Shown here one piece after another: positions 16,609-26,461 of a DNA stretch of 64,000 bases (the first letter of the stretch is position 1; every line of letters begins with the position of its first letter). The stretch comes from Marinomonas phaeophyticola. GTDB taxonomy: Bacteria; Pseudomonadota; Gammaproteobacteria; Pseudomonadales; Marinomonadaceae. Under the pieces are notes generated by a model. The model made no database searches and was not told the origin of the DNA. It worked only from the letters and a program-made list of their open reading frames with translations. Location of the stretch: positions 310,001 to 374,000 of the forward strand of contig NZ_JAPUBN010000019.1 of assembly GCF_026966905.1 (NCBI RefSeq), given 5' to 3'. A program made the position numbers and the translations under genes.

Positions 16609-18285
16609 TTAGAGGCTGTCTTTAGGGTTGAAGGGGTAATACCCCATCGCTTCCTCCATTAACGCATCTCTTTGGTAGATATCTTGGCGGAACTCTGGCA
16701 TTCCGTTTTCATTAGGAACAACGGTAAAGTAAACCAAATAAACAGGGAGTTCTTTCGGTAAGGAAATGACATTTGTTGCTTTGGACTGTTTTGCCTTTGA
16801 TAGCTCATTCGCTCGTTTTGTATTTGAGGATACTAACAGTTGTGCAAATTCCTCAGGTCGCTCTAGCCTAATGCACCCAGAACTAAATGCTCTAATGTCT
16901 TCTTTAAAAAGATGTTTGGCAGGAGTATCGTGTAAATAAATGTCGTTTTTGTTTGGAAACATGAACTTATAAGCACCAAGTGCATTACCATCATCTGGAG
17001 TCTGCTCAAACCGATATCTTAAGTTACTGTGGTCGACTTTAGACCAGTCAATGGATGAAGGGTCCAATTGTTTCGCCCCAACAGTCCAGCTCGAAAATAC
17101 TTGATAGCCATGTTTGGTTAAGTAGTTAGGGTCTTGGTGTATTTTAGGTAGCAAGGTTTCTTGGGCGATTCTATGGGGTACTCTCCATGTTGGATTCGTC
17201 ACCATATAGGTCATGTTGCCTTTAAATACAGGCGTTTTACGCTCATTTTTACCTATGACTGCTTTCATTGTTGAGTGTCGATCATTAAGATAGGTGTGAA
17301 CTTTGTAATCGGTTAAATCCACCCATATTCGCTCAGACTCTAGTATCGAAGGTAGCCATCTCCAGCGCTCTAAATTGTAAGCGATTTGTTGCGCTCGAAC
17401 TTTTACTGGGATATTGAGCATTTCAATCGTTTGAGCACCCGCTTGTCCATCAGCAGTTAAGTCGTGACGCTTTTGAAACTGAATCAAGGCAAGTTTTAGT
17501 TTTTCATCAAAGACATCTTCATTGGTTTTTCGTGTTGAAAAGCGAATGTCACCTAGCTGAATTAATCTTGCTCTTAGTTGGGCAACACGCTCGCCTTGAT
17601 CTCCTGACGTTAATGGTACTCCTGCCTTGATGCGAATGTCTGGTTCTTTATTATTAAGGTTCTGGTAATAAATTAACCACTTTTGCAATACTTGATAGTT
17701 TGGATGTCTCGGGGCTAGCAGAGGTAAAAAGTTGATCATATCGGAAGTGTTTTCTAAGAAAAGGATCTCCGACCAATCGTTTGTAGGTGCATCTAATTGC
17801 CAGTTTGGGTCAATTAGCTGTGGTTCATAACGCCCAATACTTAAATCGTGTGCATAGCTGGAAAATGCAATTGTAGTAATAACGTCTAATTCTGCAAGTT
17901 GCTTTTGACTTGGTGTGGCTAACGCCAAATATTCTTTAATCTCTTGGGTATAATAATGTACGGGGTTTAAACCGTGTGTATAAGACTCTTCAAGGATGGT
18001 TAATAATTTGTGTATGGCTGGATCAATTTTATCTTTCTGGATCCAGAAGGGGGAATACTCCCTTTGCTCGTAAGCGGATAGGACGGCATTGTTTGGGATC
18101 GCTTGTCCAGCGACAGGCGTAAATGCGGTTAACATTAAGGACACTTGTGCTTGAACGTTGGTTTCAATTTGTTTATGGCTTGGTGGCGTTAGAATAAAGG
18201 TGTTGTTAGTTTTTGGAGATGAACATGCCGCAAGAATCAAAGATGTAAGGCAAATGCATGCTGTTTTTGTGGTAATCGACCTCAT
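16609..18285 (-). CDS. L,D-transpeptidase (YcbB/LdtD type), predicted lipoprotein
   Basis: About 558 residues. It forms 3-3 peptidoglycan crosslinks in the periplasm. N-terminal signal with a lipobox ending LILAAC, so the mature protein should be lipid-anchored. A large N-terminal scaffold follows, then a peptidoglycan-binding domain (GDQGERVAQLRARLIQLGD and DGQAGAQTIEMLNI) and a YkuD catalytic domain with the HDTPAKHLF and FSSGCIRLERP motif holding the nucleophile Cys. I place the start at ATG 18285, with AGGAAG 6 bases before it; an ATG at 18315 would overlap the preceding gene and bury the signal. LdtD of E. coli is anchored by a membrane helix, so the lipobox is a variation. Confidence 0.9.
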   Translation of the reverse strand: MRSITTKTACICLTSLILAACSSPKTNNTFILTPPSHKQIETNVQAQVSLMLTAFTPVAGQAIPNNAVLSAYEQREYSPFWIQKDKIDPAIHKLLTILEESYTHGLNPVHYYTQEIKEYLALATPSQKQLAELDVITTIAFSSYAHDLSIGRYEPQLIDPNWQLDAPTNDWSEILFLENTSDMINFLPLLAPRHPNYQVLQKWLIYYQNLNNKEPDIRIKAGVPLTSGDQGERVAQLRARLIQLGDIRFSTRKTNEDVFDEKLKLALIQFQKRHDLTADGQAGAQTIEMLNIPVKVRAQQIAYNLERWRWLPSILESERIWVDLTDYKVHTYLNDRHSTMKAVIGKNERKTPVFKGNMTYMVTNPTWRVPHRIAQETLLPKIHQDPNYLTKHGYQVFSSWTVGAKQLDPSSIDWSKVDHSNLRYRFEQTPDDGNALGAYKFMFPNKNDIYLHDTPAKHLFKEDIRAFSSGCIRLERPEEFAQLLVSSNTKRANELSKAKQSKATNVISLPKELPVYLVYFTVVPNENGMPEFRQDIYQRDALMEEAMGYYPFNPKDSL

Positions 18286-18308
18286 TAAGTCTTCCTTTAT
18301 GATTGGCT

Positions 18309-18563
18309 TTAACACTGAGTGAATTTTTCCATGGTGGTTAATAGTAAAATAGCCTCTTCTTTATTGCTACCGCAAGTTTCTAGGTGCGCATTAAAGTCAA
18401 AGCATACTTTTGGGCGAGACTCTGAATTAAAAAGTGCACAGTTCATGTTTTCTAATAAATGAATGCATTTTACACCTGCAGGTTTGCCATTGGGCATGCC
18501 GGGAATAAAGCTGGTGATTGAAGGGGATATGCAGCAAGCGCCACAATTTGAACGGCATTCCAT
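18309..18563 (-). CDS. YkgJ-type cysteine-cluster protein
   Basis: An 84-residue protein of the YkgJ family (CxxxCxxCC cluster): the N-terminus reads MECRSNCGACC, with further Cys at KCIHL, NCALF, KVCFDF and TCGSN, together enough to bind an Fe-S cluster or zinc. The function is not known. It lies directly upstream of the L,D-transpeptidase gene on the same strand, 23 bp from its preferred start, so the two are probably cotranscribed. YkgJ proteins are typically 80 to 130 residues, so it looks complete. Confidence 0.85.
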   Translation of the reverse strand: MECRSNCGACCISPSITSFIPGMPNGKPAGVKCIHLLENMNCALFNSESRPKVCFDFNAHLETCGSNKEEAILLLTTMEKFTQC

Positions 18564-18718
18564 ACAATGAGTCCTTGTTAATAGATACTGCGAATGTTTA
18601 AATCATTGTTATACTAAGGATGGTAACATTAAAGTTATGTAAAACTCTGTTCTTTACTGTAAATGTATTGAAACCAGAATCATGTAGTTAGATGAACGTA
18701 AGCAAAGAGATGTGATCC

Positions 18719-19960
18719 GTGAAAAATAAAATATTATTGGTTGAAGATAGTCCTGTAGTATTGAAGGTTCTTCGATATCTGGTATCACAAAATGATTTGT
18801 TTATTCCTGTGTTGGCAAAATGTTATGCCGAAGCTCTGGAATGTCTAAAAGAGCATTCCGATGATTTCTTTGCGGCTGTAGTTGATTTAAATTTACCTGA
18901 TGCTGAAAATGGTGAGATCGTTGATTTAGTGCTAGATCGGCAGATCCCCTGTATTGTTTTAACGGGTAATTTTGATGATGATTTACGTTTAAGACTACTG
19001 AATAAAGGTGTTGTTGATTACATTACGAAAGACAGTCGCTATTCTTTTAATCACGTTATGAAGGTTCTTGATCGATTAGAAAAAAATAAACGTATTAAAG
19101 TGCTCGTCGCGGAAGATTCCTCAACAAGTCGTTTATTTATTAAGATTCTACTACAGCAGTATCAGTTTCAGGTAGTTGAAGCTGAAGATGGTCAAGAGGC
19201 ATTAGCGATTCTGGAGCAAGATAGTGCTATCCGTATGCTGATTACTGACTACAATATGCCTTTGATAAATGGGTATGATTTGGTTCGAATGCTAAGACAT
19301 AATGAGCGATTCAAGGACTTAGTTATTATTGGTTTATCTGCTGAGGGGGATTCTTCGCTTTCAGCAAAATTTATTAAGTCTGGTGCCAATGACTTTTTGA
19401 AAAAGCCTTTTTATCACGAAGAATTTCATTGTCGAGTCAATCACAATATTGAAGCACAGGAAATGCTTCAAACCATTAGAGATCTTGCGAATATTGATCC
19501 TCTAACGAAATTGTACAATAGACGCTTCTTATTTACTGAAGGTGAATCTCTTTATCAAAAGTCAATTTCATCAGATCGAACTCTAGCGGTTGTAATGCTC
19601 GATATTGATTTTTTTAAGCGTGTGAATGATACCCATGGTCACTTAATTGGTGATGCGCTACTGACTGATTTTTCAATGCATTTAAAGAAAAGTTTTCCTG
19701 AGGAAATGATTAGTCGATTTGGTGGTGAGGAATTTTGTATATTAATTTCTGTTGAATCCATGAGTTTAATTGTTGAACGATTAGAGCGTTTTTTAAGTGA
19801 TATTAAAGAAATGACATTTACGGAGAGTGAGATCTGTATTACTTGCAGTGGCGGGTTGTGTTGTGAAATGCAGTCAACATTAAGTCAGGCTATTGAAGTA
19901 GCGGATGAAAGGCTGTATATAGCTAAAAATACAGGTCGAGATAGATTTGTGTATGAATAA
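18719..19960 (+). CDS. Response regulator REC-REC-GGDEF (diguanylate cyclase)
   Basis: A 413-residue cytoplasmic protein with two receiver domains and a GGDEF domain. REC1 (about 4-120) has VEDSP, phosphoacceptor D56 in VVDLNLP, and the TxK end (LTGNF, ITKDS). REC2 (about 127-245) has VAEDSST, D177 in ITDYNMP, and LKKPF. GGDEF (about 255-410) has DPLTKLYNRR, DIDFFKRVNDTHGHLIGD and RFGGEEF, and lacks an RxxD I-site (the position reads FPEE). This layout resembles PleD- or WspR-like regulators. No histidine kinase is adjacent, so its input is encoded elsewhere. The start codon is GTG at 18719, with AGAGA upstream. Confidence 0.92.
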   Translation: MKNKILLVEDSPVVLKVLRYLVSQNDLFIPVLAKCYAEALECLKEHSDDFFAAVVDLNLPDAENGEIVDLVLDRQIPCIVLTGNFDDDLRLRLLNKGVVDYITKDSRYSFNHVMKVLDRLEKNKRIKVLVAEDSSTSRLFIKILLQQYQFQVVEAEDGQEALAILEQDSAIRMLITDYNMPLINGYDLVRMLRHNERFKDLVIIGLSAEGDSSLSAKFIKSGANDFLKKPFYHEEFHCRVNHNIEAQEMLQTIRDLANIDPLTKLYNRRFLFTEGESLYQKSISSDRTLAVVMLDIDFFKRVNDTHGHLIGDALLTDFSMHLKKSFPEEMISRFGGEEFCILISVESMSLIVERLERFLSDIKEMTFTESEICITCSGGLCCEMQSTLSQAIEVADERLYIAKNTGRDRFVYE

Positions 19961-19981
19961 ATAGTGAACATTGAAAATAAG

Positions 19982-20008
19982 AGGCCCCTCACTTATTGTG
20001 AAGGGCCT
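19982..20008. terminator. Bidirectional terminator between the REC-REC-GGDEF gene and gatB
   Basis: An 11-bp stem with one mismatch (AGGCCCCTCAC at 19982-19992 pairing with GTGAAGGGCCT at 19998-20008), 5-base loop, then a run of T to 20015. It serves the two convergent transcripts. Confidence 0.88.
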
Positions 20009-20013
20009 TTTTT

Positions 20014-21459
20014 TTAGCCTTTTAGTAACTTTATTAGAATAGGGTTAACAAGGCTTGGATTCGCTTTGCCTTGAGAGGCTTTCATTACTTGCCCAACGAA
20101 GAACCCGGTCATTTTCTTTTGTTTGTCCGGTTCTGCAGCACGATATTGATCGACTTGAGCTTGATTGGCATCCAAAATAGTTTGAATCATTTCTTCAATG
20201 GCTTTAGTGTCGGTAACCTGTTTTAAGCCTTTGTTTTCAATGATTTCGTCAGCAGTGCCTTCTCCATCCCATATGGCTTGGAAGACATCTTTTGCTGTTT
20301 TTCCATTTATTGTATTGTCTTCGATACGTTGTAACAGCAACCCTAAATTTTCTGCGGAAACCGGTGCATCAATAATATCTATCTGGTTTTGATTAAGCAG
20401 TTTGCTTAGTTCACCCATTACCCAGTTTGCAGACAGTTTTGGATTTTTGGCAGCTTGAGTAACGACTTCAAAATAATTGGCCATGTCTCTAGAAGAAGAC
20501 AGTACGTTAGCGTCATATTCGCTTAACTTGTATTCACTCATGAATCGCTGTGCTTTTTGTGCAGGCAATTCCGGCAAAGTAGCTCGAATAGCATCTACGT
20601 ATTCTTGGGTAAGAATGACTGGCAGTAAGTCGGGACAAGGGAAGTAGCGGTAGTCGTTTGCGTCTTCTTTAGAGCGCATGCTGCGGGTTTCATCTTTTTC
20701 CGGGTCATATAGGCGTGTTTCTTGAATGATTCTGCCACCATCTTCAAGGATATCGGCCTGCCTTTCTACTTCAGTATGAATGGCTTTTTCGATAAAGCGG
20801 AAAGAGTTGACATTCTTAATTTCTGTTCGAGTACCATATTCTTGTTGGCCTTTAGGTCGTAAAGAAATGTTGACATCGCAGCGCATTGAGCCTTCGGCCA
20901 TATTACCATCGCAAATGCCAAGGTATGTGACAATGGAATGAATCATTTTCACATAAGCAACGGCTTCTTTGGCGGAGCGAATATCCGGCTCGGAAACAAT
21001 TTCAAGTAAGGGTGTGCTAGAACGGTTTAAATCGATTCCTGTCATTCCATGGAAATCTTCATGTAATGATTTACCTGCATCTTCCTCAAGGTGTGCTCTT
21101 GTAATACCAACACGTTTAACTGTGCCGTCTTCAAGCGTGATATCTAAATGTCCAACACCAACAATAGGATCATCCATTTGGCTAGTTTGATAACCTTTTG
21201 GTAAATCTGGGTAGAAGTAGTTTTTACGAGCAAATACCGACTTCATACCTATTTCAGCATTCACTGCGTGACCAAACATAACGGCCATTCGTAATGCTTC
21301 TTTGTTTAAAACAGGTAAAGAGCCTGGCATACCAAGGTCAACTAATGCTGTTTGGGTGTTTGGTTCAGCGCCAAAACCAACGGCCGCACCAGAGAAAAGC
21401 TTAGATTTTGTGGAAAGTTGGGCGTGAATCTCAAGGCCAATTACAATTTCCCAATTCAT
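20014..21459 (-). CDS. gatB: Aspartyl/glutamyl-tRNA(Asn/Gln) amidotransferase subunit B
   Basis: GatB activates the Glu or Asp on mischarged tRNA(Gln) or tRNA(Asn) by phosphorylation, for amidation with ammonia from GatA. The 481-residue protein has [17 protein letters not shown] at the N-terminus, [16 protein letters not shown] and EDAGKS, the kinase core, followed by the C-terminal helical and YqeY-like tail used for tRNA binding ([11 protein letters not shown]). Normal length. It starts 2 bp after gatA ends, so the three gat genes are cotranscribed in order C-A-B. A terminator follows. Confidence 0.97.
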   Translation of the reverse strand: MNWEIVIGLEIHAQLSTKSKLFSGAAVGFGAEPNTQTALVDLGMPGSLPVLNKEALRMAVMFGHAVNAEIGMKSVFARKNYFYPDLPKGYQTSQMDDPIVGVGHLDITLEDGTVKRVGITRAHLEEDAGKSLHEDFHGMTGIDLNRSSTPLLEIVSEPDIRSAKEAVAYVKMIHSIVTYLGICDGNMAEGSMRCDVNISLRPKGQQEYGTRTEIKNVNSFRFIEKAIHTEVERQADILEDGGRIIQETRLYDPEKDETRSMRSKEDANDYRYFPCPDLLPVILTQEYVDAIRATLPELPAQKAQRFMSEYKLSEYDANVLSSSRDMANYFEVVTQAAKNPKLSANWVMGELSKLLNQNQIDIIDAPVSAENLGLLLQRIEDNTINGKTAKDVFQAIWDGEGTADEIIENKGLKQVTDTKAIEEMIQTILDANQAQVDQYRAAEPDKQKKMTGFFVGQVMKASQGKANPSLVNPILIKLLKG

Positions 21460-21461
21460 TC

Positions 21462-22922
21462 TTATACTCCTTCCGCTAATGTAGGTGTTTGCGTATGCCA
21501 GTCAGTGTTTTGCTGGAATTGATGAGCGACATTTAATAGTTTTGCTTCTGCAAAATAATTTCCCATTATCTGAAGTCCTACCGGCATCTTATCGATAAAG
21601 CCAGCTGGTATCGACATAGCAGGAATGCCTGCAAGATTTACGGAAAGAGTGTAAATGTCTTCTAAATACATAGCTACAGGGTCTTGAGTTTTACTATTCA
21701 ACTTAAATGCTGTGGTAGGGGCAACTGGTCCCATGATTACATCAACTTGAGACAATGCGTCAACAAAGTCTTGCTTTATTAATCGACGAATTTTTTGAGC
21801 TTTCAAATAATAGGCGTCGTAATAGCCTTCTGAAAGCGCATACGTGCCGACCATTATGCGTTTTTGTACTTCCGCTCCAAAGCCTTCAGAGCGTGACCTC
21901 ATGTACATGTCTAACAGGTCTTTAGGGTCATCACAGCGGTGACCAAAGCGTACGCCATCGAAGCGTGAAAGGTTTGAAGACGCTTCCGATGGCGCAATGA
22001 CATAGTATGAAGGAATGCTTAGATTTAAGTTAGGAAGAGAGATGTCAACGATGGTTGCTCCCAATTTCTCAAACTCTTTTACAGCATCTAAGGTGACTTT
22101 AGCTACTTCTTGGTCTAGAGCATCGCCAAAGTATTCTTTAGGTAAACCGATTTTCAAACCTGTTAATGGCTGGTTAAGATGAGCCGTATAGTCTTCTTTT
22201 TCAGCCTCAGAGGATGTTGAGTCTTTTTCATCAAAGCCTGCAATGCTGTTTAATATATGAGCACAGTCTTCGGCAGAGCGAGCCATAGGGCCAGCTTGAT
22301 CTAGACTGGAAGCAAAGGCGATCATACCAAAGCGGGATACTCGTCCGTAAGTGGGTTTTAGACCCGTGATACCGCAAAACGAAGCGGGTTGACGAATGGA
22401 GCCACCTGTATCAGTCCCAGTTGCGGCAACAATTAACCCTGCTGCAACGGCCGCCGCCGAGCCACCTGATGAACCACCAGGGACAGCTTCTAGGTTCCAT
22501 GGGTTCTTGACACTACCGAAAAAACTGTTTTCGTTAGAAGACCCCATAGCAAACTCGTCCATGTTCGTTTTACCTAACATGATGCTGCCAGAATCTAGCA
22601 TTCTTTGGGTAACGGTTGATTCGTAAGGCGGTACAAAATTGTTCAGCATTTTTGAGGCGCATGTTGTTAATGTATTCTGCGTGCAAAACAGGTCTTTGTG
22701 AGCAATGGGGATACCAATTAAAGGATTTTTTTCACCGTTGCTAATGCGAGTATCTGCAATTTTTGCGGCCGTTAGCGCTTTTTCTTCCGTAATGGTAATA
22801 AAGCTGTTAATTGATGTGTCGAACTGTTTGATGCGATCAAGAAAGTGTTGGGTTAACTCAACGCTTGAAAACTCTTTCGCACGAAGTTTCTGTGCAAGTA
22901 ACGTAATGTTTTGGCTGTGCAT
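21462..22922 (-). CDS. gatA: Aspartyl/glutamyl-tRNA amidotransferase subunit A
   Basis: GatA is the amidase-signature subunit that frees ammonia from glutamine. The catalytic triad motif is visible: Lys in PIAHKDLF, the Ser of [15 protein letters not shown], and the cis-Ser nearby in the [13 protein letters not shown] block. The 486-residue length is normal. The start at 22922 follows gatC, which ends 14 bp before. It functions as a cytoplasmic complex with GatB and GatC. A complete gatCAB set indicates that at least Asn-tRNA or Gln-tRNA is made by transamidation. Confidence 0.97.
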   Translation of the reverse strand: MHSQNITLLAQKLRAKEFSSVELTQHFLDRIKQFDTSINSFITITEEKALTAAKIADTRISNGEKNPLIGIPIAHKDLFCTQNTLTTCASKMLNNFVPPYESTVTQRMLDSGSIMLGKTNMDEFAMGSSNENSFFGSVKNPWNLEAVPGGSSGGSAAAVAAGLIVAATGTDTGGSIRQPASFCGITGLKPTYGRVSRFGMIAFASSLDQAGPMARSAEDCAHILNSIAGFDEKDSTSSEAEKEDYTAHLNQPLTGLKIGLPKEYFGDALDQEVAKVTLDAVKEFEKLGATIVDISLPNLNLSIPSYYVIAPSEASSNLSRFDGVRFGHRCDDPKDLLDMYMRSRSEGFGAEVQKRIMVGTYALSEGYYDAYYLKAQKIRRLIKQDFVDALSQVDVIMGPVAPTTAFKLNSKTQDPVAMYLEDIYTLSVNLAGIPAMSIPAGFIDKMPVGLQIMGNYFAEAKLLNVAHQFQQNTDWHTQTPTLAEGV

Positions 22923-22936
22923 TTCAGTAAATCCTA

Positions 22937-23224
22937 TTAATCAATAACTTGCGGAACTAAATAAAGGCCGTTCTCTGATTGAGGGGCAATGGCTAAGTAC
23001 GAATCCCGTTGATTAGACTCTGTTACCGCATCTTCTCTAAGTCTCTGAGTCATTTCTAAAGGGTTGCATAAAGGTTCAACACCATCCGTGTTTACAGACT
23101 GCATTTGCTCAACCAAGGTTAATACGCTTGAAATGGATTCTTGGTATTGTTCTGATTCATTGTCAGATAGCGATAGTCGAGCTAAGTGAGCGATTTTTTG
23201 CACGTCTTGTTTGTTGAGTGACAT
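22937..23224 (-). CDS. gatC: Aspartyl/glutamyl-tRNA amidotransferase subunit C
   Basis: A 95-residue GatC, the small subunit that holds GatA and GatB together. It shows the typical N-terminus [17 protein letters not shown], the [21 protein letters not shown] core and the DAVTESN block. It is the first gene of gatCAB, divergent from mreB, with a 247-bp control region between. Confidence 0.95.
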   Translation of the reverse strand: MSLNKQDVQKIAHLARLSLSDNESEQYQESISSVLTLVEQMQSVNTDGVEPLCNPLEMTQRLREDAVTESNQRDSYLAIAPQSENGLYLVPQVID

Positions 23225-23400
23225 ATTTCACCTAAATAAATTTAATATGAATGAAAATTAAATAACTTCTATTGTATCTATATAGAAGATGAGTAGAAAG
23301 CGTCTAGGGCTAAAAACTCCCTTACAATGAAGAAAAACAAAATAATTTTAAGAAACAAGAAAATAGATGGGGTCAATTTGCAAATTTAATGCCTTTCGGC

Positions 23401-23429
23401 TTGCTCAAAAGCCTGATGGTTGTTACATT
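23401..23429 (+). promoter_or_regulatory. Candidate mreB promoter
   Basis: TTGCTC (23401-23406) and TACATT (23424-23429) separated by 17 bp match a sigma-70 promoter in four of six positions each, 43 bp upstream of mreB. Chosen by eye; other pairings in this AT-rich stretch are possible. Confidence 0.3.
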
Positions 23430-23465
23430 TTCATGCTGTATCGTAATGTATCTATCAGGGTGTAG

Positions 23466-24515
<1,050 letters not shown>

Positions 24516-24532
24516 AGCTTAGGAGTTTTGTT

Positions 24533-25369
24533 ATTAATAGCTCATTGTTTTTTGAAGGTAAGGTATCGGCGTTACGTTTTGCCTTTTTAGTGTTTCTATC
24601 TATTATGATGATATGGGGTGACGCTCGTCACTCTGTATTTTTTCCTTTCAGACCTTATCTTAGTTGGTTAGTCACGCCTATCCAAATAGTTGTCACAATG
24701 CCTCAAAAGGTTATCTCTTGGTCCTTTGAACATTTAGCGAGTCGAGAAGACTTGGTTTCAGAGAATCAATCTATTAATCAAGAGCTGCTTGTTCTAAGAA
24801 GTCGATTGCAAAAACTGGATTCTTTAAGAGCGGAAAATGTTCGCTTAAGAGAATTATTGGATGCGTCGCAGAAAGTAGAAGAAAAAATTATTATGGCAGA
24901 AGTTATTGGCTTTGATCAAAATGCTTACAGCCACAAAATTCTTATCGATAAGGGTTTTTCAACTGGTGCTTATGTGGGGCAGGCTGTGCTTGATGCGACA
25001 GGCGTGTTAGGTCAAGTTGTTGAAACAAGTGCTTATAATAGCCGTGTGCTTCTGATAGCCGATGCCAGTCACCAAGTTCCAGTTCAACTTTCGAGAACTG
25101 GGTTTCGGAGTATTTTAAGGGGAGTCGGTGACTTAAGGCGTATGGAGTTACTAAGTGTTCCTCATTCTGCTGATGTAAAGAAAGGTGACATTTTAACCAC
25201 ATCTGGATTAGATACGCGTTTTCCAAGCGATTATCCTGTTGGTGTTGTTAGGGCAGTTAGGCATGTTCCAGGAAAACCCTATGCTGATGTGGATGTGGTT
25301 CCCTTGGCTCAATTAGCCCGTAGCCGTCATATTATGTTGATTGACAAGTCAGAGCGAGTCATAGAATGA
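24533..25369 (+). CDS. mreC: Rod shape-determining protein MreC, probable ATT start
   Basis: MreC is a membrane-anchored periplasmic scaffold linking MreB to the elongasome. One membrane helix (about residues 14-32) is followed by a coiled coil (LVSENQSINQELLVLRSRLQKLDSLRAENVRLRELL) and the beta-rich C-terminal part (SRVLLIADASHQVPVQ, GDILTTSGLDTRFPSDYPVG). No ATG or GTG precedes the helix in frame. A TTG at 24545 is possible but lies 19 bases from the only good ribosome site, AGGAG (24521-24525). An ATT codon at 24533 is 7 bases from it and aligns with the initiator Met of pseudomonad MreC as I recall it, so I prefer it. The frame overlaps mreD by 4 bp. Confidence 0.9.
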   Translation: MNSSLFFEGKVSALRFAFLVFLSIMMIWGDARHSVFFPFRPYLSWLVTPIQIVVTMPQKVISWSFEHLASREDLVSENQSINQELLVLRSRLQKLDSLRAENVRLRELLDASQKVEEKIIMAEVIGFDQNAYSHKILIDKGFSTGAYVGQAVLDATGVLGQVVETSAYNSRVLLIADASHQVPVQLSRTGFRSILRGVGDLRRMELLSVPHSADVKKGDILTTSGLDTRFPSDYPVGVVRAVRHVPGKPYADVDVVPLAQLARSRHIMLIDKSERVIE

Positions 25370-25839
25370 AATCAAGCTTTGTTTTTATATTGACATTAAT
25401 TGTCGGTTTAATGCTTGAAGCCTTAACCTTTCCTGAAACATTGCTGTGGTATCGGCCAGAGTGGGCTCTCTTGGTGATTTTATATTGGGTTATTGCTTTG
25501 CCTTTCCGCGTAGGCGTTGGTGTTGCTTGGGTGTTAGGTCTCATGGTTGATCTATTACAGGGTGGAATAATAGGGCAGCATTCACTTACCTATGTCATTA
25601 TTGCTTATTCTTGCGCTGTTTTTTATAAGCGCTTGCGTATGTACCACCGTTGGCAGCAGGGTATCTTTGTGGCACTGCTGATTAGTCTAAATCAGTTAAT
25701 TGATTTTTGGATTGATTTCTATGCAGGTAACGCAGAACCAACATTAATGATTTTTATGCCTGCGCTTATTACTGGCTTATTGTGGCCTTGGTCTTTTATC
25801 GTTTTGCGAAGTGTTCGTCGTATGTACTCTATCCGTTAA
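25366..25839 (+). CDS. mreD: Rod shape-determining protein MreD
   Basis: A 157-residue inner-membrane protein with five predicted helices, normal for MreD. It works with MreC in the elongasome. It has the weak but recognisable family pattern (RPEWALLVILYWVIALPFRVGVG.. and LVDLLQGGIIGQHSLTYVIIAY). It overlaps mreC by 4 bases (ATGA), meaning translational coupling, and is followed 10 bp later by maf. Confidence 0.93.
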   Translation: MKSSFVFILTLIVGLMLEALTFPETLLWYRPEWALLVILYWVIALPFRVGVGVAWVLGLMVDLLQGGIIGQHSLTYVIIAYSCAVFYKRLRMYHRWQQGIFVALLISLNQLIDFWIDFYAGNAEPTLMIFMPALITGLLWPWSFIVLRSVRRMYSIR

Positions 25840-25849
25840 GGTTTTGTTT

Positions 25850-26461
25850 ATGGTTATTTTAGGTTCAGCATCACCGAGAAGGCAGGAGTTGCTTAAGCAA
25901 CTTATTGCTAAGTTTACTGTCTTGCCCGCCAATATTGATGAATCTGTGGGTGATTCTGAGTCAGCGGTAAATTATGTTGAACGTATGGCAAATGAAAAGG
26001 CAATGGCGGCTTTTGCTAAGTGGAAAAGTGCCACCCATAGCATGGATGTCCTGCCAATCGTTGTTGGCTCGGACACCAGTGTTGTAGTGGATGGTAAGGT
26101 ATTGGGTAAACCGGATTCGTTAGCTAGTGCAAAATTGATGTTGAGATCTTTATCTGGACGTTCTCATCAAGTGATGACGGCGGTTTGTTTATATGATGGT
26201 CGTTTTGAACAGTCTAATTCTGTTAATGTTATAACGGAAGTTGAGTTTAGAGTGATTTCCGATTTAGAAATAGAGCAATATTGGAAGACTGGCGAGCCGC
26301 AAGATAAAGCGGGCTCATATGCGATTCAAGGTCTAGGTTCCATATTTGTCTCGTCCATAAAAGGCTCTTATTCTGCGGTAGTGGGACTACCCTTATATGA
26401 AACAGCGAAACTGTTTGAGCAATTAGGAATTCACCCTTTACAGGAGATGTCGCATGAGTGA
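25850..26461 (+). CDS. Maf-type nucleotide pyrophosphatase (YhdE-like, dTTP/UTP)
   Basis: A 203-residue house-cleaning enzyme that hydrolyses modified or canonical nucleoside triphosphates to monophosphates. The Maf signature is at the start (ILGSASPRRQELL), then GSDTSVVVDGKVLGKP and the GSYAIQGLGSIFVSSIKGSY block holding the catalytic residues. Position between mreD and rng is that of yhdE (dTTP/UTP type) in E. coli. Start ATG 25850 begins directly with the conserved motif; an upstream TTG-type extension overlapping mreD would add 13 residues without family support. It overlaps rng by 8 bp. Confidence 0.93.
   Translation: MVILGSASPRRQELLKQLIAKFTVLPANIDESVGDSESAVNYVERMANEKAMAAFAKWKSATHSMDVLPIVVGSDTSVVVDGKVLGKPDSLASAKLMLRSLSGRSHQVMTAVCLYDGRFEQSNSVNVITEVEFRVISDLEIEQYWKTGEPQDKAGSYAIQGLGSIFVSSIKGSYSAVVGLPLYETAKLFEQLGIHPLQEMSHE

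Noticed and set aside
25811..25849. N-terminal extension of the Maf gene overlapping mreD
   Set aside because: The added 13 residues precede the conserved ILGSASPRR start and lie in mreD; ATG 25850 is preferred.
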